64,000 nucleotides of DNA from Salinilacihabitans rarus (lineage in GTDB: Archaea; Halobacteriota; Halobacteria; Halobacteriales; Natrialbaceae), in contig NZ_CP100762.1 of NCBI RefSeq assembly GCF_024296665.1, positions 1,736,001 to 1,800,000 of the forward strand. Reading direction: 5' to 3'. Shown here piece after piece: positions 54,248 to 63,123 of the stretch. The notes under the pieces are model-generated. The model ran no database searches. It was not told the DNA's origin and saw only the letters and a list, made by a program, of their open reading frames with translations. The number at the start of each line of letters is the position of its first letter. Position 1 is the first letter of the stretch. Both the position numbers and the translations under genes were made by a program.

Positions 54248-54645
54248 TCACACCTCGAATCCGACGGTGAGCGCGAGCAGGCCGATGGCGGACGCGTACA
54301 GCGGGATCGCGTAGCGCCAGACGCGGTTCGGGACGACTCACACCAGGTACGGCGCGACGATCGCGGCGACGAACCCGCCCGTGTAGATCGAGGGCAGCAG
54401 CGTCAGGTCAACGGCGACGCCCCGCGAGAACAGGCCGACGACGTAGACGACGTCGAGCAACGCGAGGCGTCGGAGCGTCGAGTACGGCAGCCGCATCCGC
54501 TCGCCGATCGTCCGGTCCGCGTCGAGTTCCCGCGCGGCCGACCCGATCTCGGTCGGCTCGACGGCCGCGAGTTCCGACTCGAGTTCCAGCGCTGGTCGAG
54601 CCAGTGCACCTCCTCCCCGCCCTCGCGACGCTCGTCGGGATCCAC
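54248..54645 (-). pseudogene. Broken small membrane protein gene
   Basis: Reading the minus strand from GTG 54645 gives DPDERREGGEEVHWLDQRW, after which sense continues in another frame (ALELESELAAVEPTEIGSAARELDADRTIGERMRLPYSTL..., then hydrophobic LALLDVVYVVGLFSRGVAV and LPSIYTGGFVAAIVAPYLV). That frame hits a TGA at 54338-54340 and resumes as VPNRVWRYAIPLYASAIGLLALTVGF to a stop at 54248. So there is one frameshift near 54600 and one in-frame stop. The intact protein would have about 130 residues and three spans. Family not recognised. Confidence 0.65.
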
Positions 54646-54791
54646 GGTGGTCCCTCGACTGACCTTCAGGTGAGCGTCCTGACGGTATCAGCCGGTTTTA
54701 GAATTGCGCTTGCCGCCGTCGTCGAAGGGACGAGGACGAATCTAAATTGAACTTTCGACAGATTTATCGAAATATAGTGTGATCGCCCCCT

Positions 54792-56108
54792 ATGGACCGA
54801 CGTGGTTTCCTCGCTGCGGGTGCCCTCCTCACACTGGCCGGCTGTGCCAACCCTACTACCGACCAACGGTTCCCGGAAGACGACGGACGAAACGCCGACG
54901 AGACCCCGTGGGACGACGGGGACGCCGCCGAGAACGACGCGCTCGCCAAAGCGCAGTGGGCGCTCGAGAGTGCGATCGACGAGATCGAAAGGCAAGGCAA
55001 CGGCGCCGCGTTCGGCGCCGCGCTCGACGGGACGGTCGCGGTGGACCCCGGGCCGATCAAGAGAAGCCTCAGAACGACGCGCGAGGCGCTCGACGACGCG
55101 CGCGACGACGGCCTCGACGACAGGCAGGCCGCGGTGGCCGACGCGATCGCGGCCGCCGAGCGAGTCGTCCGCGGGATCGTCGAGGCCCAGCCGGCGGTCG
55201 CCGCCCTCGCCGACGGACCCGCGGCCGTCCGCGCCGACGTCTACGACGGCGCGTTCGACGACGCCGCGGACGGCGCCGCCGACCTCGCGCGCGACGCCGA
55301 GACCGCCCTGAACGGGCTCGCGGACGTCCGCGCCGACGTCGACGACCTGGAAGCGGACGACTTCGAGGTGGTCGAGGCGCTCTCGGTCGCCCAGGTCGAC
55401 GAACAGCTGGGTGTCCTCGAGGCCGACGCCGGGGCCGCGGCCGGCGTCGGCGAGGCGGTCGCGCCGCTCGTCGAGGGGGAGGAACTGTTCTGGCCCGCGT
55501 ACAAACCCGTCCGGAAACTGGCGTTCGAGGACGTCGACGGGGAAACGCTCGCCGACGCCGAGGCCGCCTTCGGGGAGGCCCGCGACGCGGCGAGCGGCAA
55601 CGACGACGCCCCGGCGTTCGGCGACGACGCGGCGGCGTTCGCGACCTACGCCCGCGCGATGGGCGAGGCGGCGCGTCGCGCCTCGCGCGTCGTCGACCGC
55701 CACCTGGACGAGTTCTACGTGGACGCCCACGAGCACGCGCAAGCGCTGTCCGAGGCGCTCTCGACCGCGGCGGACGCCGAGGTCCGCGATCGGTCGTGGG
55801 ACGACCGCGACTTCGAGTACGACCTCCGCGAGTACGTCGATCCCGAACTCCAGACCGACACCGAGACGTGGACCGAGGACGGGACGTTCCACGTCAACGG
55901 AATCGTCACGAACGAGATGCCGTACCCCGTACACGCCACGGTCCAGCCGATCCGCGTGTACGAGAACGGCGAGACGCAAGGCGATTCTAACATGATCAGG
56001 ATCGAGGTGCAGGCGAACGCCGAGTTCACGATCGAAGGCCTCAGCTACGAGGCCGAAGACGGCCTCGTCGACGTGCGACTTCGGCTGTTCCGGATGAGCT
56101 GGGGCTAA
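54792..56108 (+). CDS. Tat lipoprotein of unknown function, Ala/Asp-rich
   Basis: A 438-residue protein with N-terminus MDRRGFLAAGALLTLAGC, a Tat-type signal ending in a lipobox. The mature part is very Ala/Asp/Glu-rich and helical (many ADxAAA runs up to residue 330), and the last 100 residues become beta-rich (WTEDGTFHVNGIVTNEMPYPVHATVQPIRVYENGETQ, IRIEVQANAEFTIEGLSYE), resembling a fibronectin/FxLYD-like C-terminal domain. No enzyme motif. It begins the accessory segment. Confidence 0.8.
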   Translation: MDRRGFLAAGALLTLAGCANPTTDQRFPEDDGRNADETPWDDGDAAENDALAKAQWALESAIDEIERQGNGAAFGAALDGTVAVDPGPIKRSLRTTREALDDARDDGLDDRQAAVADAIAAAERVVRGIVEAQPAVAALADGPAAVRADVYDGAFDDAADGAADLARDAETALNGLADVRADVDDLEADDFEVVEALSVAQVDEQLGVLEADAGAAAGVGEAVAPLVEGEELFWPAYKPVRKLAFEDVDGETLADAEAAFGEARDAASGNDDAPAFGDDAAAFATYARAMGEAARRASRVVDRHLDEFYVDAHEHAQALSEALSTAADAEVRDRSWDDRDFEYDLREYVDPELQTDTETWTEDGTFHVNGIVTNEMPYPVHATVQPIRVYENGETQGDSNMIRIEVQANAEFTIEGLSYEAEDGLVDVRLRLFRMSWG

Positions 56109-56218
56109 TCGTTCCCGACTACGTCATCCCCGTTCCTTTCGTCCGATCCGGCTGAAATAGTCACTCGGAAATGGTTTTCTCCACAATATTTATAATATAT
56201 AATTATGGTGTGTGTCAC

Positions 56219-57022
56219 ATGTTCCGGCGGAAACTCCTGCTGGCGAGCGGTTCGGCGTTCACAGCCGTCCTCGCAGGATGTGCATCCGGCAACGAGGAGA
56301 TCGAAGGTGGATCACGGGACGACGATGACGACGAGGAGGACGGGAACGAAGCCGACGAGCGAACGGATACTACCTCCGACAACGATTCCGAGGACGGTTC
56401 CGAAGACGAGTCCGAGGACGGTTCTGCGGATGTCGGAAGCGCGGACCTGGAAATCCTCGATCACGAGATGGTCCTCGAGGAGGGTGACTTCCTGGACGAC
56501 GTGTACGTCGCAGCGACCGTAGAGAACAGCGGCGACGAGCGGAGTGGCCAGATCGAACTCCAGGTCGACTGGTACGACGAGGAGGGTAACTACCTCGACA
56601 ACGACACTGGCCGCCTCCGGTCGCTCCCGGCTGGTGGGACGTGGACGTCGCGAACATACGCGCTCACGGTCGATGCCGAGGATGTCGACGATTACGAGAT
56701 CGAGGGCGAGTACGGTGACGACCCCCGGACTGGGGCCGAGGGACTTACGCTGGTCGACAGCAGCATGGTGGTTCAGGGCGACGAGCTGGAGATCGAGGGT
56801 CAGGTCGAAAACGAGACCGACGAGGACGAGGACTACGTCGAGGTGGTCGCGACGGTGTACGACGGCGAAGGTCGCGTGATGGGGGACGAGTGGACGAACG
56901 TGACCGACCTGCGTGCTGGCGAGACGTGGGCGTTCCAGTTCGAGCACTTCGGGCCCGATATCCGAAATCGCGTAGAAGAGGCTGCCGACCACGAGGTCTT
57001 CGTCACGGATTCGGTCTGGTGA
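56219..57022 (+). CDS. Lipoprotein with FxLYD-like beta domains
   Basis: A 267-residue protein. MFRRKLLLASGSAFTAVLAGC is a signal with lipobox. Residues 25-85 are an acidic, unstructured stretch (EDGSEDESEDGS). Two beta-sandwich units follow: LEILDHEMVLEEGDFLDDVYVAATVENSGDERSGQIELQVDWYDEEGNYLD and LTLVDSSMVVQGDELEIEGQVENETDEDEDYVEVVATVYDGEGRV, an internal duplication. ATG 56219 is chosen because the lipobox then has proper spacing; an upstream ATG at 56171 lies in the AT-rich promoter. Surface role unknown. Confidence 0.8.
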   Translation: MFRRKLLLASGSAFTAVLAGCASGNEEIEGGSRDDDDDEEDGNEADERTDTTSDNDSEDGSEDESEDGSADVGSADLEILDHEMVLEEGDFLDDVYVAATVENSGDERSGQIELQVDWYDEEGNYLDNDTGRLRSLPAGGTWTSRTYALTVDAEDVDDYEIEGEYGDDPRTGAEGLTLVDSSMVVQGDELEIEGQVENETDEDEDYVEVVATVYDGEGRVMGDEWTNVTDLRAGETWAFQFEHFGPDIRNRVEEAADHEVFVTDSVW

Positions 57023-57184
57023 AGGCGTATATCGGTTACGGAAGTCCGGCCTCGGTCAGCACAACAATCAAAACGCTTGCCGAGCCGCGGGACCTCACCT
57101 GCTCCAGATAACTCCCCGTTGCTCGCCCTGACGGATTCGTTTCCCGTAGAAATACTCTAAAGGGAATCGTACGATGATCCGGAC

Positions 57185-58405
57185 ATGGGCGAAACGCACA
57201 ACGTGTGGACGCCGGTGTACGTCGGCGAGCGGCCGGACGACCTGATCCGGCGCACCATCCACATCCTCATCGACAACGGCTTCGAGACGACTCGCGACGG
57301 TGACACCGACCTCGTGGAGTGGTACAAGTTCGAGGGGGACGACCGGTACGACATCCGCAAGGACGCCACCCTCGACGAGGTGATCGAGGAGTCCCGCACC
57401 GCCGACGACGTCGACAATGTCGTGATTCGGGTCTGGATGCCCGACAGCTCGTCGTGCCTGCGCGTCGAGTTCAACGACGAGGAGTCCGTCGCCTATCCTA
57501 CATTGGCCCTGTTCGGTCCGGACGAGTGGGAACTGGGCGACAAAGGGGACGTGGAGTACGACGTCGCCCGCGAGCGTTCCGACCGGCTCGCCGACGCGCT
57601 CGTCGCACTCGCCGAGGAGTTCGACCCGTGGTTCGCCTTCGCCCGCGTACGTCACCCCTACGACGGCGACGACGTGTTCCCCGCGGACGAACCGCCGAAC
57701 AGCGGCGTCGAAACGATCCCGTGGATGGCGGCGTTCGGTGAGGAGTGGTTCGATCGGTTCGGTGGTCGGGAACGAGTCCTCGACGCGCCATCGTGGCGGG
57801 TCGACGCCCTCGACTCCGGCGGCGTGTTCCTGCGGTCGCACGACGTACCCGCACGGATCCGGTCGGACGCCACCGGCGGCCCCGAGATTTCCACCTACGA
57901 CTACCTGTTCGACCGCGACTCCCTCGACGACTTGGAGGCCGAAATCGAGCGGCAGAAGAACACGTTCGTCGATCCGTTCCGCGACCTCGACGACGGCGAG
58001 TTGGCCAGCGACGTAGTGATGTGTGAGGCACACGCCCCCTTCGAGTTCGAGGAGATGGACTACGCCTCGTTCTTCGACGAGTACACCATCGAGGACATGT
58101 GCCACGTCTTCTGCGTGCGCCGCGACGGCGACAAGTTGTGGGAGGCGAACAACGACGAGTTCGTCCGTCGTCTCGTCGACGAGGACGGCCAGCCCATCGG
58201 AGAACTCCCCGATGGCGTACCGCCCCACCGGGAGATGATCTCGCACAAGGTCGTGACCGAACACCACGGCGCTGCGCCGCTCGACATGCTTCGGATGGAT
58301 GCTCCCGACGAGCCGAGCTTGACCGCACGATTGCACGGGCTCAGTCGGACACGCGAGGGCGAGAGCATCTGGCAGGACGAGGCCGAACCGGTCACGAGAA
58401 CGTGA
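57185..58405 (+). CDS. Hypothetical acidic protein, 406 residues
   Basis: Soluble, Trp/Asp-rich protein with no signal. Segments that look structured are VWTPVYVGERPDDLIRRTIHILIDNGFETTRDG, FDPWFAFARVRHPYDGDDVFP, VETIPWMAAFGEEWFDRFG, and a central GGVFLRSHDVPARIRSDA. The middle part vaguely recalls immunity proteins of polymorphic toxin systems, but I cannot name a family. The C-terminal 60 residues are poorly conserved-looking. It stands alone between lipoprotein genes and a truncated gene remnant. Confidence 0.7.
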   Translation: MGETHNVWTPVYVGERPDDLIRRTIHILIDNGFETTRDGDTDLVEWYKFEGDDRYDIRKDATLDEVIEESRTADDVDNVVIRVWMPDSSSCLRVEFNDEESVAYPTLALFGPDEWELGDKGDVEYDVARERSDRLADALVALAEEFDPWFAFARVRHPYDGDDVFPADEPPNSGVETIPWMAAFGEEWFDRFGGRERVLDAPSWRVDALDSGGVFLRSHDVPARIRSDATGGPEISTYDYLFDRDSLDDLEAEIERQKNTFVDPFRDLDDGELASDVVMCEAHAPFEFEEMDYASFFDEYTIEDMCHVFCVRRDGDKLWEANNDEFVRRLVDEDGQPIGELPDGVPPHREMISHKVVTEHHGAAPLDMLRMDAPDEPSLTARLHGLSRTREGESIWQDEAEPVTRT

Positions 58406-58447
58406 CGACGGTGTGACGTGGCGGCGAACGGCCAACCGAGAAGCGGT

Positions 58448-58687
58448 TCAGATTGCGGCGTCGACGGGGACGCGCTCGTACACGTACACGGTGTAGGTCT
58501 CCGGGTCGCCGCTGGCGGTCACGTCGGCGGGATAGGTGACGGCCTCGCCGTCGGTCTCCACCCACGTCGCCCGTTCGCCGAGGGCCTCGACAGCGTTCCC
58601 GTCCGAGACGACACGAGCGTCGGACTCGTCCGCGCCGTCAGAGAGATAGACGTCCCGACCGCGGGACTTGCTACGGACGGAAGACGT
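58448..58687 (-). pseudogene. 3' remnant of an unidentified gene
   Basis: The minus strand reads RDVYLSDGADESDARVVSDG, then EALGERATWVETDGEAVTYP and GDPETYTVYVYERVPVDAAI to a stop at 58448. Composition and periodicity look like real coding, but no start codon or beginning of a domain is present and the sequence upstream of about 58690 turns non-coding. Probably the C-terminal end of a gene truncated by a rearrangement. Family unknown. Confidence 0.35.
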
Positions 58688-58807
58688 ATGCAGCAGATGA
58701 ATCCTAGCAGCTACCGAGGGGTTCGACGGGGCCGATCAACGATATTTCTAGTCTCTGCATCCGGTCACGGATAGTTACAGCGGGTTTGAACGCTGTGAGG
58801 GCCTATT

Positions 58808-60238
58808 TCAGCTCGTGAGCTCGGACGTGTCGGGGATGGTCATGTTGGTTTCGATCTCCGCCCAGTCGTCGAAGTCGTTCTCAGAGTTACTACCATCCGA
58901 GAAGCCATAGTAGCCCGGATCGGCGTTGTAATTCATGTTGCTGGGGTACTCGGCGAAGTCGTATTGCACGGAGTCGATCCCATCGAAATCTAATGGGGTG
59001 AGACCGAGCGAGTGTCCCAGTTCGTGCATTACCGTCGCCCCGGTCCAGTCGGAACGGTCGCTCATCACCATCATATTGCCGACTCCTCGGGTCTGACCGA
59101 CGAGGATCTTCCCGTCGTCGACCTCTGTGCCGGTATCGAGCTCGTTCACGATCAGCACGTAGTGATAGCCGTAGCCGTCGTTCTCGAAATGCGCCTCTTT
59201 ATACTCGTCGTAGTCGTTCCAGGACGTCGACGATTGCCGAGCAACCTCGTCGCTAAAGACGAAGTGGAGATTGATTCCGGTCGACCCGTCTTCGTTCTCG
59301 ACCGACGCGTCACCGAATTCGGCTTCTATTCTGTCCGCCTCGTCGCTGTCCCAGCCCTCTCCTTGCATCTCGTCGACCTCCACGAAGACGTCGGTCTGAA
59401 GCGGGTCAGCGCCGGGATAGCGCTCTGGGCTGTGGACCTCGGGGCCATCAGGGATACCGTCGCCGTCTGTATCGGCCTCGAGCGGGTCCGTTCCGGTCTC
59501 GATCTCGGTGCCGTCGTCGAGGCCGTCGCCGTCGGTGTCGTCGTCGGTCGGATCGGTGCCGTACTCGTCGACCTCCGGACCGTCGTCGAGGCCGTCGCCG
59601 TCCGTATCAGCTACCGTGGGCTCTGTGGAGTGCTCGCGGACTTCGCCGGCATCGCTGAGGCCGTCGCTGTCGGTATCTCGCTCTCGCGGGTTGCTCTCGT
59701 ACGTGTTGACCTCGTCGCCGTCGTCGAGGCCGTCACCGTCGGTATCGTCGTCGGTCGGGTCGGTCCCGTGCTCGCCGATCTCCTCACTGTCACTGAGTCC
59801 ATCGCGGTCGGTATCGGCTCTGGTGGGGTCCGTTCCGTGCGTCCCGATTTCTTCGGGATCGCCGAGGCCGTCGCCGTCCGTATCGGCCTCTGTGGGATCG
59901 GTGTCGTACTCGACTACCTCGTCGCCGTCGTCGAGCCCGTCGTCGTCGGTGTCCGGATCTAACGGGTCACTGCCGTACGCATCGACTTCTGTGCCGTCTT
60001 CGAGGCCATCAGCGTCGGTATCGACCTCGGTGGGGTCCGCGCCGATCTCTATCTCGTGATCGTCGCGCAGGCCATCGCCGTCGGTATCGGCCTCGAGCGG
60101 ATCGGTCCCGTCTCGAAGCTCGGCGACCGGCGTGAGGCCGTCACCGTCAAGATCGACGACGTTGGTCGCACCGACAACCCCTGTTGTGAGGAGTCCGACT
60201 GAGACAACGAGGGCGAGCGCTATCTGCTTCGACAGCAT
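58808..60238 (-). CDS. Zincin-like protein with calcium-binding (TSP3-type) repeats
   Basis: A 476-residue secreted protein. An N-terminal hydrophobic signal (ALALVVSVGLLTTGVVGA) is followed by eleven DxDxDGLxD repeats (residues 32-270; for example DTDGDGLDDGDEV), each able to bind calcium. The C-terminal 200 residues hold the zinc motif HELGHSLGL (His405, Glu406, His409) and YPSNMNY, which resembles a Met-turn. The expected third ligand position in a HExxHxxGxxH pattern is Pro here. Likely an extracellular metallopeptidase, but activity is uncertain because of that residue. Confidence 0.8.
   Translation of the reverse strand: MLSKQIALALVVSVGLLTTGVVGATNVVDLDGDGLTPVAELRDGTDPLEADTDGDGLRDDHEIEIGADPTEVDTDADGLEDGTEVDAYGSDPLDPDTDDDGLDDGDEVVEYDTDPTEADTDGDGLGDPEEIGTHGTDPTRADTDRDGLSDSEEIGEHGTDPTDDDTDGDGLDDGDEVNTYESNPRERDTDSDGLSDAGEVREHSTEPTVADTDGDGLDDGPEVDEYGTDPTDDDTDGDGLDDGTEIETGTDPLEADTDGDGIPDGPEVHSPERYPGADPLQTDVFVEVDEMQGEGWDSDEADRIEAEFGDASVENEDGSTGINLHFVFSDEVARQSSTSWNDYDEYKEAHFENDGYGYHYVLIVNELDTGTEVDDGKILVGQTRGVGNMMVMSDRSDWTGATVMHELGHSLGLTPLDFDGIDSVQYDFAEYPSNMNYNADPGYYGFSDGSNSENDFDDWAEIETNMTIPDTSELTS
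59440..60115 (-). repeat. Tandem coding repeats in the zincin gene
   Basis: About eleven imperfect repeats of roughly 54-66 bp encode the DxDxDG loops. Repeats such as the one around CCGTCGTCGAGGCCGTCGCC recur with only a few changes, so unequal crossing-over or slippage can alter the copy number. Confidence 0.75.
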
Positions 60239-60593
60239 TCCTGATCATACTTTCATAGATGCTGTTATAGTTACCTTTGATGAAAGTCGGGAGTCGGGGC
60301 GAACCGCGCCACTGCGAGGCGCTAGTTGCGTCGGTGTTGAACGAGGCGTCAGCGGTGAGATCGACGGCCTCGGCGCCCGATTTGACCGCAGCTACCCGCT
60401 GGCCTCGGCCTCGGCGGCGGCCCGGAGGTCGCTGCGGAAATGCATGGTCGCGTCGCGGAGTAGCCCCGTCGGCGGCGACGAAACTCGCCAGTTTGACATC
60501 TACCCCTCTTCAAGAGATTCCCAGTCTTGAGCGAACGGGCCGACATGCACTTTTATATCCTATAGTGCAGATTGAATTATCTTGGTCAGAGAC
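60239..60593. other. 355-bp intergenic region
   Basis: AT-rich at both ends (60240-60285 and 60551-60593, likely promoter for the zincin gene and a terminator region) with a GC-rich centre. The centre's minus strand reads LLRDATMHFRSDLRAAAEAEASG before a stop, possibly a gene scrap. No intact gene supported. Confidence 0.35.
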
Positions 60594-61178
60594 TCATTGT
60601 CCATGGAGAGTGACGATAACTTCATCAAAGGGCTCATGACCATTCAAGTCCCACAGGTGGAATGAGTAGTCGTAGTGATAATCAGGGAGTTCATTCTCCG
60701 GGTCACCAAGCATCGTATACGGTTCTACATGATAGTGGAGTCGCCCATCCTTGATGACTGGATTGCTATCTTTAAAGTCCTCTACAATATTTTCGTGAAA
60801 ACCGTCTTCATCGTCGTATCCCACGAGGCCATATTCTGTTGGGAGAACGCCCACAACAATAGTAAGACACCGATCTCCCTCGTCAAATGTTCGAAATTCA
60901 ACTGGTGCTGCAACAGTCGGGTCCTCGTCTTGATTCGGTGTTTCTCCTTGCCAGTTGACGTGTTGGCGTGCGGCTTCGGGACTAGCGATGGCTCTACCCC
61001 ACACAGAGGGAACCCCGTCTTCGATGGTTGGTTGGCCTTCAACAACGGGTTCGTAGGTCGTTGTCCCACCATCGTGTAAAACAGCAGGTTTCGTTCGCAT
61101 GCGACTGCTCAGACAACCGCTGAACGACGTGATCGAGAGGGTGGTTGCTCCGAGGAGGGCCCGACGGCGAATTTTCAT
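60594..61178 (-). CDS. Lipoprotein of unknown function
   Basis: A 194-residue protein. MKIRRRALLGATTLSITSFSGC is a signal with lipobox-like end. The rest is soluble and aromatic (VWGRAIASPEAARQHVNWQ, RCLTIVVGVLPTEYGLVGYDDEDG, LHYHVEPYTMLG, DYHYDYSFHLWDLNGHEPFDEVIVTLHG). Base composition is distinctly less GC-rich than core genes in this window, which suggests recent acquisition. No family recognised. ATG 61178 is preceded by an AT-rich promoter-like stretch. Confidence 0.75.
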   Translation of the reverse strand: MKIRRRALLGATTLSITSFSGCLSSRMRTKPAVLHDGGTTTYEPVVEGQPTIEDGVPSVWGRAIASPEAARQHVNWQGETPNQDEDPTVAAPVEFRTFDEGDRCLTIVVGVLPTEYGLVGYDDEDGFHENIVEDFKDSNPVIKDGRLHYHVEPYTMLGDPENELPDYHYDYSFHLWDLNGHEPFDEVIVTLHGQ

Positions 61179-61374
61179 ACGACTGCTTCTTTTTACAATT
61201 TTATAAGTATTGTGAATTATTAGTTTTGGCAGGTTATCCATGGAGAACTGGAGTGCTGCGAAACCGTCTCCGCCGTATCCCCGTTGATCGCTTCGAATAT
61301 CCGATCCTGAAGGACCTGCCCAACTCCGCTCTCGTCGGTCGGCGTGATCGTCTTGGACTATGAATGGTTGAGTT

Positions 61375-61623
61375 ATGGTGTCACAGGATACCATCTTGGC
61401 GTACGAGGAGGACGAGCGAAAGCCGCTCGACAGCAGCCGCGAACGGACGTTCCACCAGGGCTGGGAAGACGCACTCGAAGACGGGCCGTACAGCGAGGGG
61501 ACGTTCAACACGCTGAGCTGGCAGAACCTCGGCAACCGCCTGGGCTGTCTCTTCGGCGACGTTCCCGAGGAAATGCGAGACGAACTGCTGTTCTGGGCGG
61601 AGCGACAGCGCCGACTCGAGTGA
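61375..61623 (+). CDS. Conserved small hypothetical protein, 82 residues
   Basis: A soluble protein with the core TFHQGWEDALEDGPYSEGTFNTLSWQNLGNRLGCLFGDVPEEMRDELLFWAERQ. The WQNLGxRLGxLFGD pattern looks like a conserved haloarchaeal family that I have seen only as hypothetical. The upstream minus strand (61229-61355) reads VGQVLQDRIFEAINGDTAET without a start, perhaps a scrap of another gene. GC content returns to the core level here. Confidence 0.65.
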   Translation: MVSQDTILAYEEDERKPLDSSRERTFHQGWEDALEDGPYSEGTFNTLSWQNLGNRLGCLFGDVPEEMRDELLFWAERQRRLE

Positions 61624-61707
61624 TCGTCGGCAGATCGTGACCTCGATCGGCAAGATGACCCCGCTCAGTATAGGAAACTCACTTTACGAGTTCAGAGAAA
61701 TGACTCG

Positions 61708-61977
61708 TCACTCGTCTGTGCAGGATGATTTATTAGAACGCTCTGTTCCGGGAAGTGGGAATTCTGCATCTTCAGAAGCCTCAACTTCATCTTCAGGTAT
61801 GGTCCGTCTGATGAGATACAAAACGAGCCCAACCCCAGAGAAGATAACAACAATCGAAGCCCACAGTACCGAATTTTCGATTCCGCGCTTCTCTGGGTCT
61901 CTCAGCACGAGAATTGACAGTAGAGCGTGGATTGATACGTATAGGATTGTCAGATCAAGGATGGCAATTGCTTCCAT
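61708..61977 (-). CDS. Small two-span membrane protein (PLDc_N-like)
   Basis: An 89-residue protein with two hydrophobic helices (AILDLTILYVSIHALLSILVL and VLWASIVVIFSGVGLVLYLI) and an acidic tail. The second helix followed by RR recalls the PLDc_N domain of short membrane proteins. The gene is AT-rich. The frame is open further upstream to 62118, but ATG 61977 gives the compact domain and the extra sequence looks non-coding. Confidence 0.55.
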   Translation of the reverse strand: MEAIAILDLTILYVSIHALLSILVLRDPEKRGIENSVLWASIVVIFSGVGLVLYLIRRTIPEDEVEASEDAEFPLPGTERSNKSSCTDE

Positions 61978-62354
61978 CAAATATTGGTTTGTATAATGTC
62001 GTAAAATAGTTTTCTCAGTCAGTAGGTAATGAGTCCGATGTTTTATGTTCAGTTCGCAGGCCACCCGTTTCACTTTGTCATGTTTTCCGATGCACTTCAG
62101 GGCAACTCCTCTCCTCACTACTGGAGTCTGCGGTCTCTGGTCACCTCACGCCGACCGTCTTCGCTGTGGACGACGACACGGGCGAGTCTCGATTGGTCGA
62201 ACTCGACGAACTGGGCCGGACATGATACGAACCGGCTCTGTTGAAACCCTCAACGGTTGATGTAAACAGCGTGCTGAATACAGGCGCGAATGCAGCGGAA
62301 CGAGTCCAACTCTACGTAGTTACCGGGGACCCATCTCGTGGCCCTCTACTCGGA
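61978..62354. other. 377-bp scrambled intergenic region
   Basis: Contains on the plus strand the tail LTPTVFAVDDDTGESRLVELDELGRT followed by a stop at 62222-62224, with nothing coding before about 62140: a truncated gene end. Ten bases later comes GGCTCTGTTGAAACCCTCAA (62234-62253), which resembles the terminal inverted repeat of IS6-type elements, but no transposase or second end is present. Confidence 0.4.
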
Positions 62355-62989
62355 TTAAAGATCATCTGCTTCGAGATTCGCCGCCAGTCGTGACTCGAGC
62401 GTGGCGTTTATCGGAATTAAGAGCAGCCACGTCAGAATCCCGAAGCCGGGATCGAACGCCGCGACGATTATCGAGAGGAGGAACACGAACGGGGACGCGA
62501 GATACCTAGCCGCTTGAATCTCCACGGCCCGAGATGTGAGTCCTTCCTCAACGAGTTGTTTCCACGACGCGTACGACCAGAGGAGTGCGAGAGTAAACCC
62601 TGTAAGTGCGAGTGTTCCCGACAGAAACATGATTCCGAACTGGTCCGGATACGTCGCAAAGACGTGGAGGCGAACGGGACGAACGCGACCATGAGGAGAA
62701 ACAGGAGATTGAGCCACACTACTCCCCTGTCATGTTTCTCGATGTGGACGAAGATGCGACGGTGGTTGACCCAGTATGACGCAATAACGAGGAAGCTCAG
62801 GACGAAGCCGAAGAACTCGTGCCATTGGTCAAGGAGGAGATCCGGGAGAACCGAAATCGGGTTTCCCACCGGCATTTCCGGAACGGTGATTTCGAGCACT
62901 AACAACGTGATGGCGATAGCGATGACGCCGTCGCTCAATGCGAGCAGTCGGTCCGTTTCGTCCGACTCTCGGCGAAATGAAAACGCCAT
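62355..62989 (-). pseudogene. Frameshifted TMEM175-type potassium channel gene
   Basis: The first part reads RLLALSDGVIAIAITLLVLEITVP, the signature (FSDGV-like) of the TMEM175/DUF1211 channel family, then FFGFVLSFLVIASYWVNHRRIF and LLFLLMVAFVPFAST. Near 62658-62664 the sense moves to another frame: FATYPDQFGIMFLSGTLALTGFTLALLWSYASW and on to YLASPFVFLLSIIVAAFDPGFGILTWLLLIPI. One base appears missing in TCTTTGCG. Joined, the product would have about 210 residues and six spans. Either a recent pseudogene or a sequencing error. Confidence 0.75.
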
Positions 62990-63123
62990 GGATTGACAAA
63001 CATCACCAATTCACAAACAGTTGTTCGTCTATTCGCGCACGTGTGCGCCGGTCTGTCTTATAGCGGGTTGTTTGTGCCGAAATGCACCGGAAAATTGATT
63101 TGTATGCGCAATATCCATTAGCT

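Noticed and set aside
59440-60115. Regularly spaced repeats suggesting a CRISPR array
   Set aside because: The repeats are in frame, vary in length and sequence, and encode DxDxDG calcium loops; there are no unique spacers between identical repeats and no cas genes.
60349-60546. A 65-codon minus-strand frame upstream of the zincin gene
   Set aside because: The translation is Arg-rich with no hydrophobic periodicity or motif, and start and promoter context are poor.
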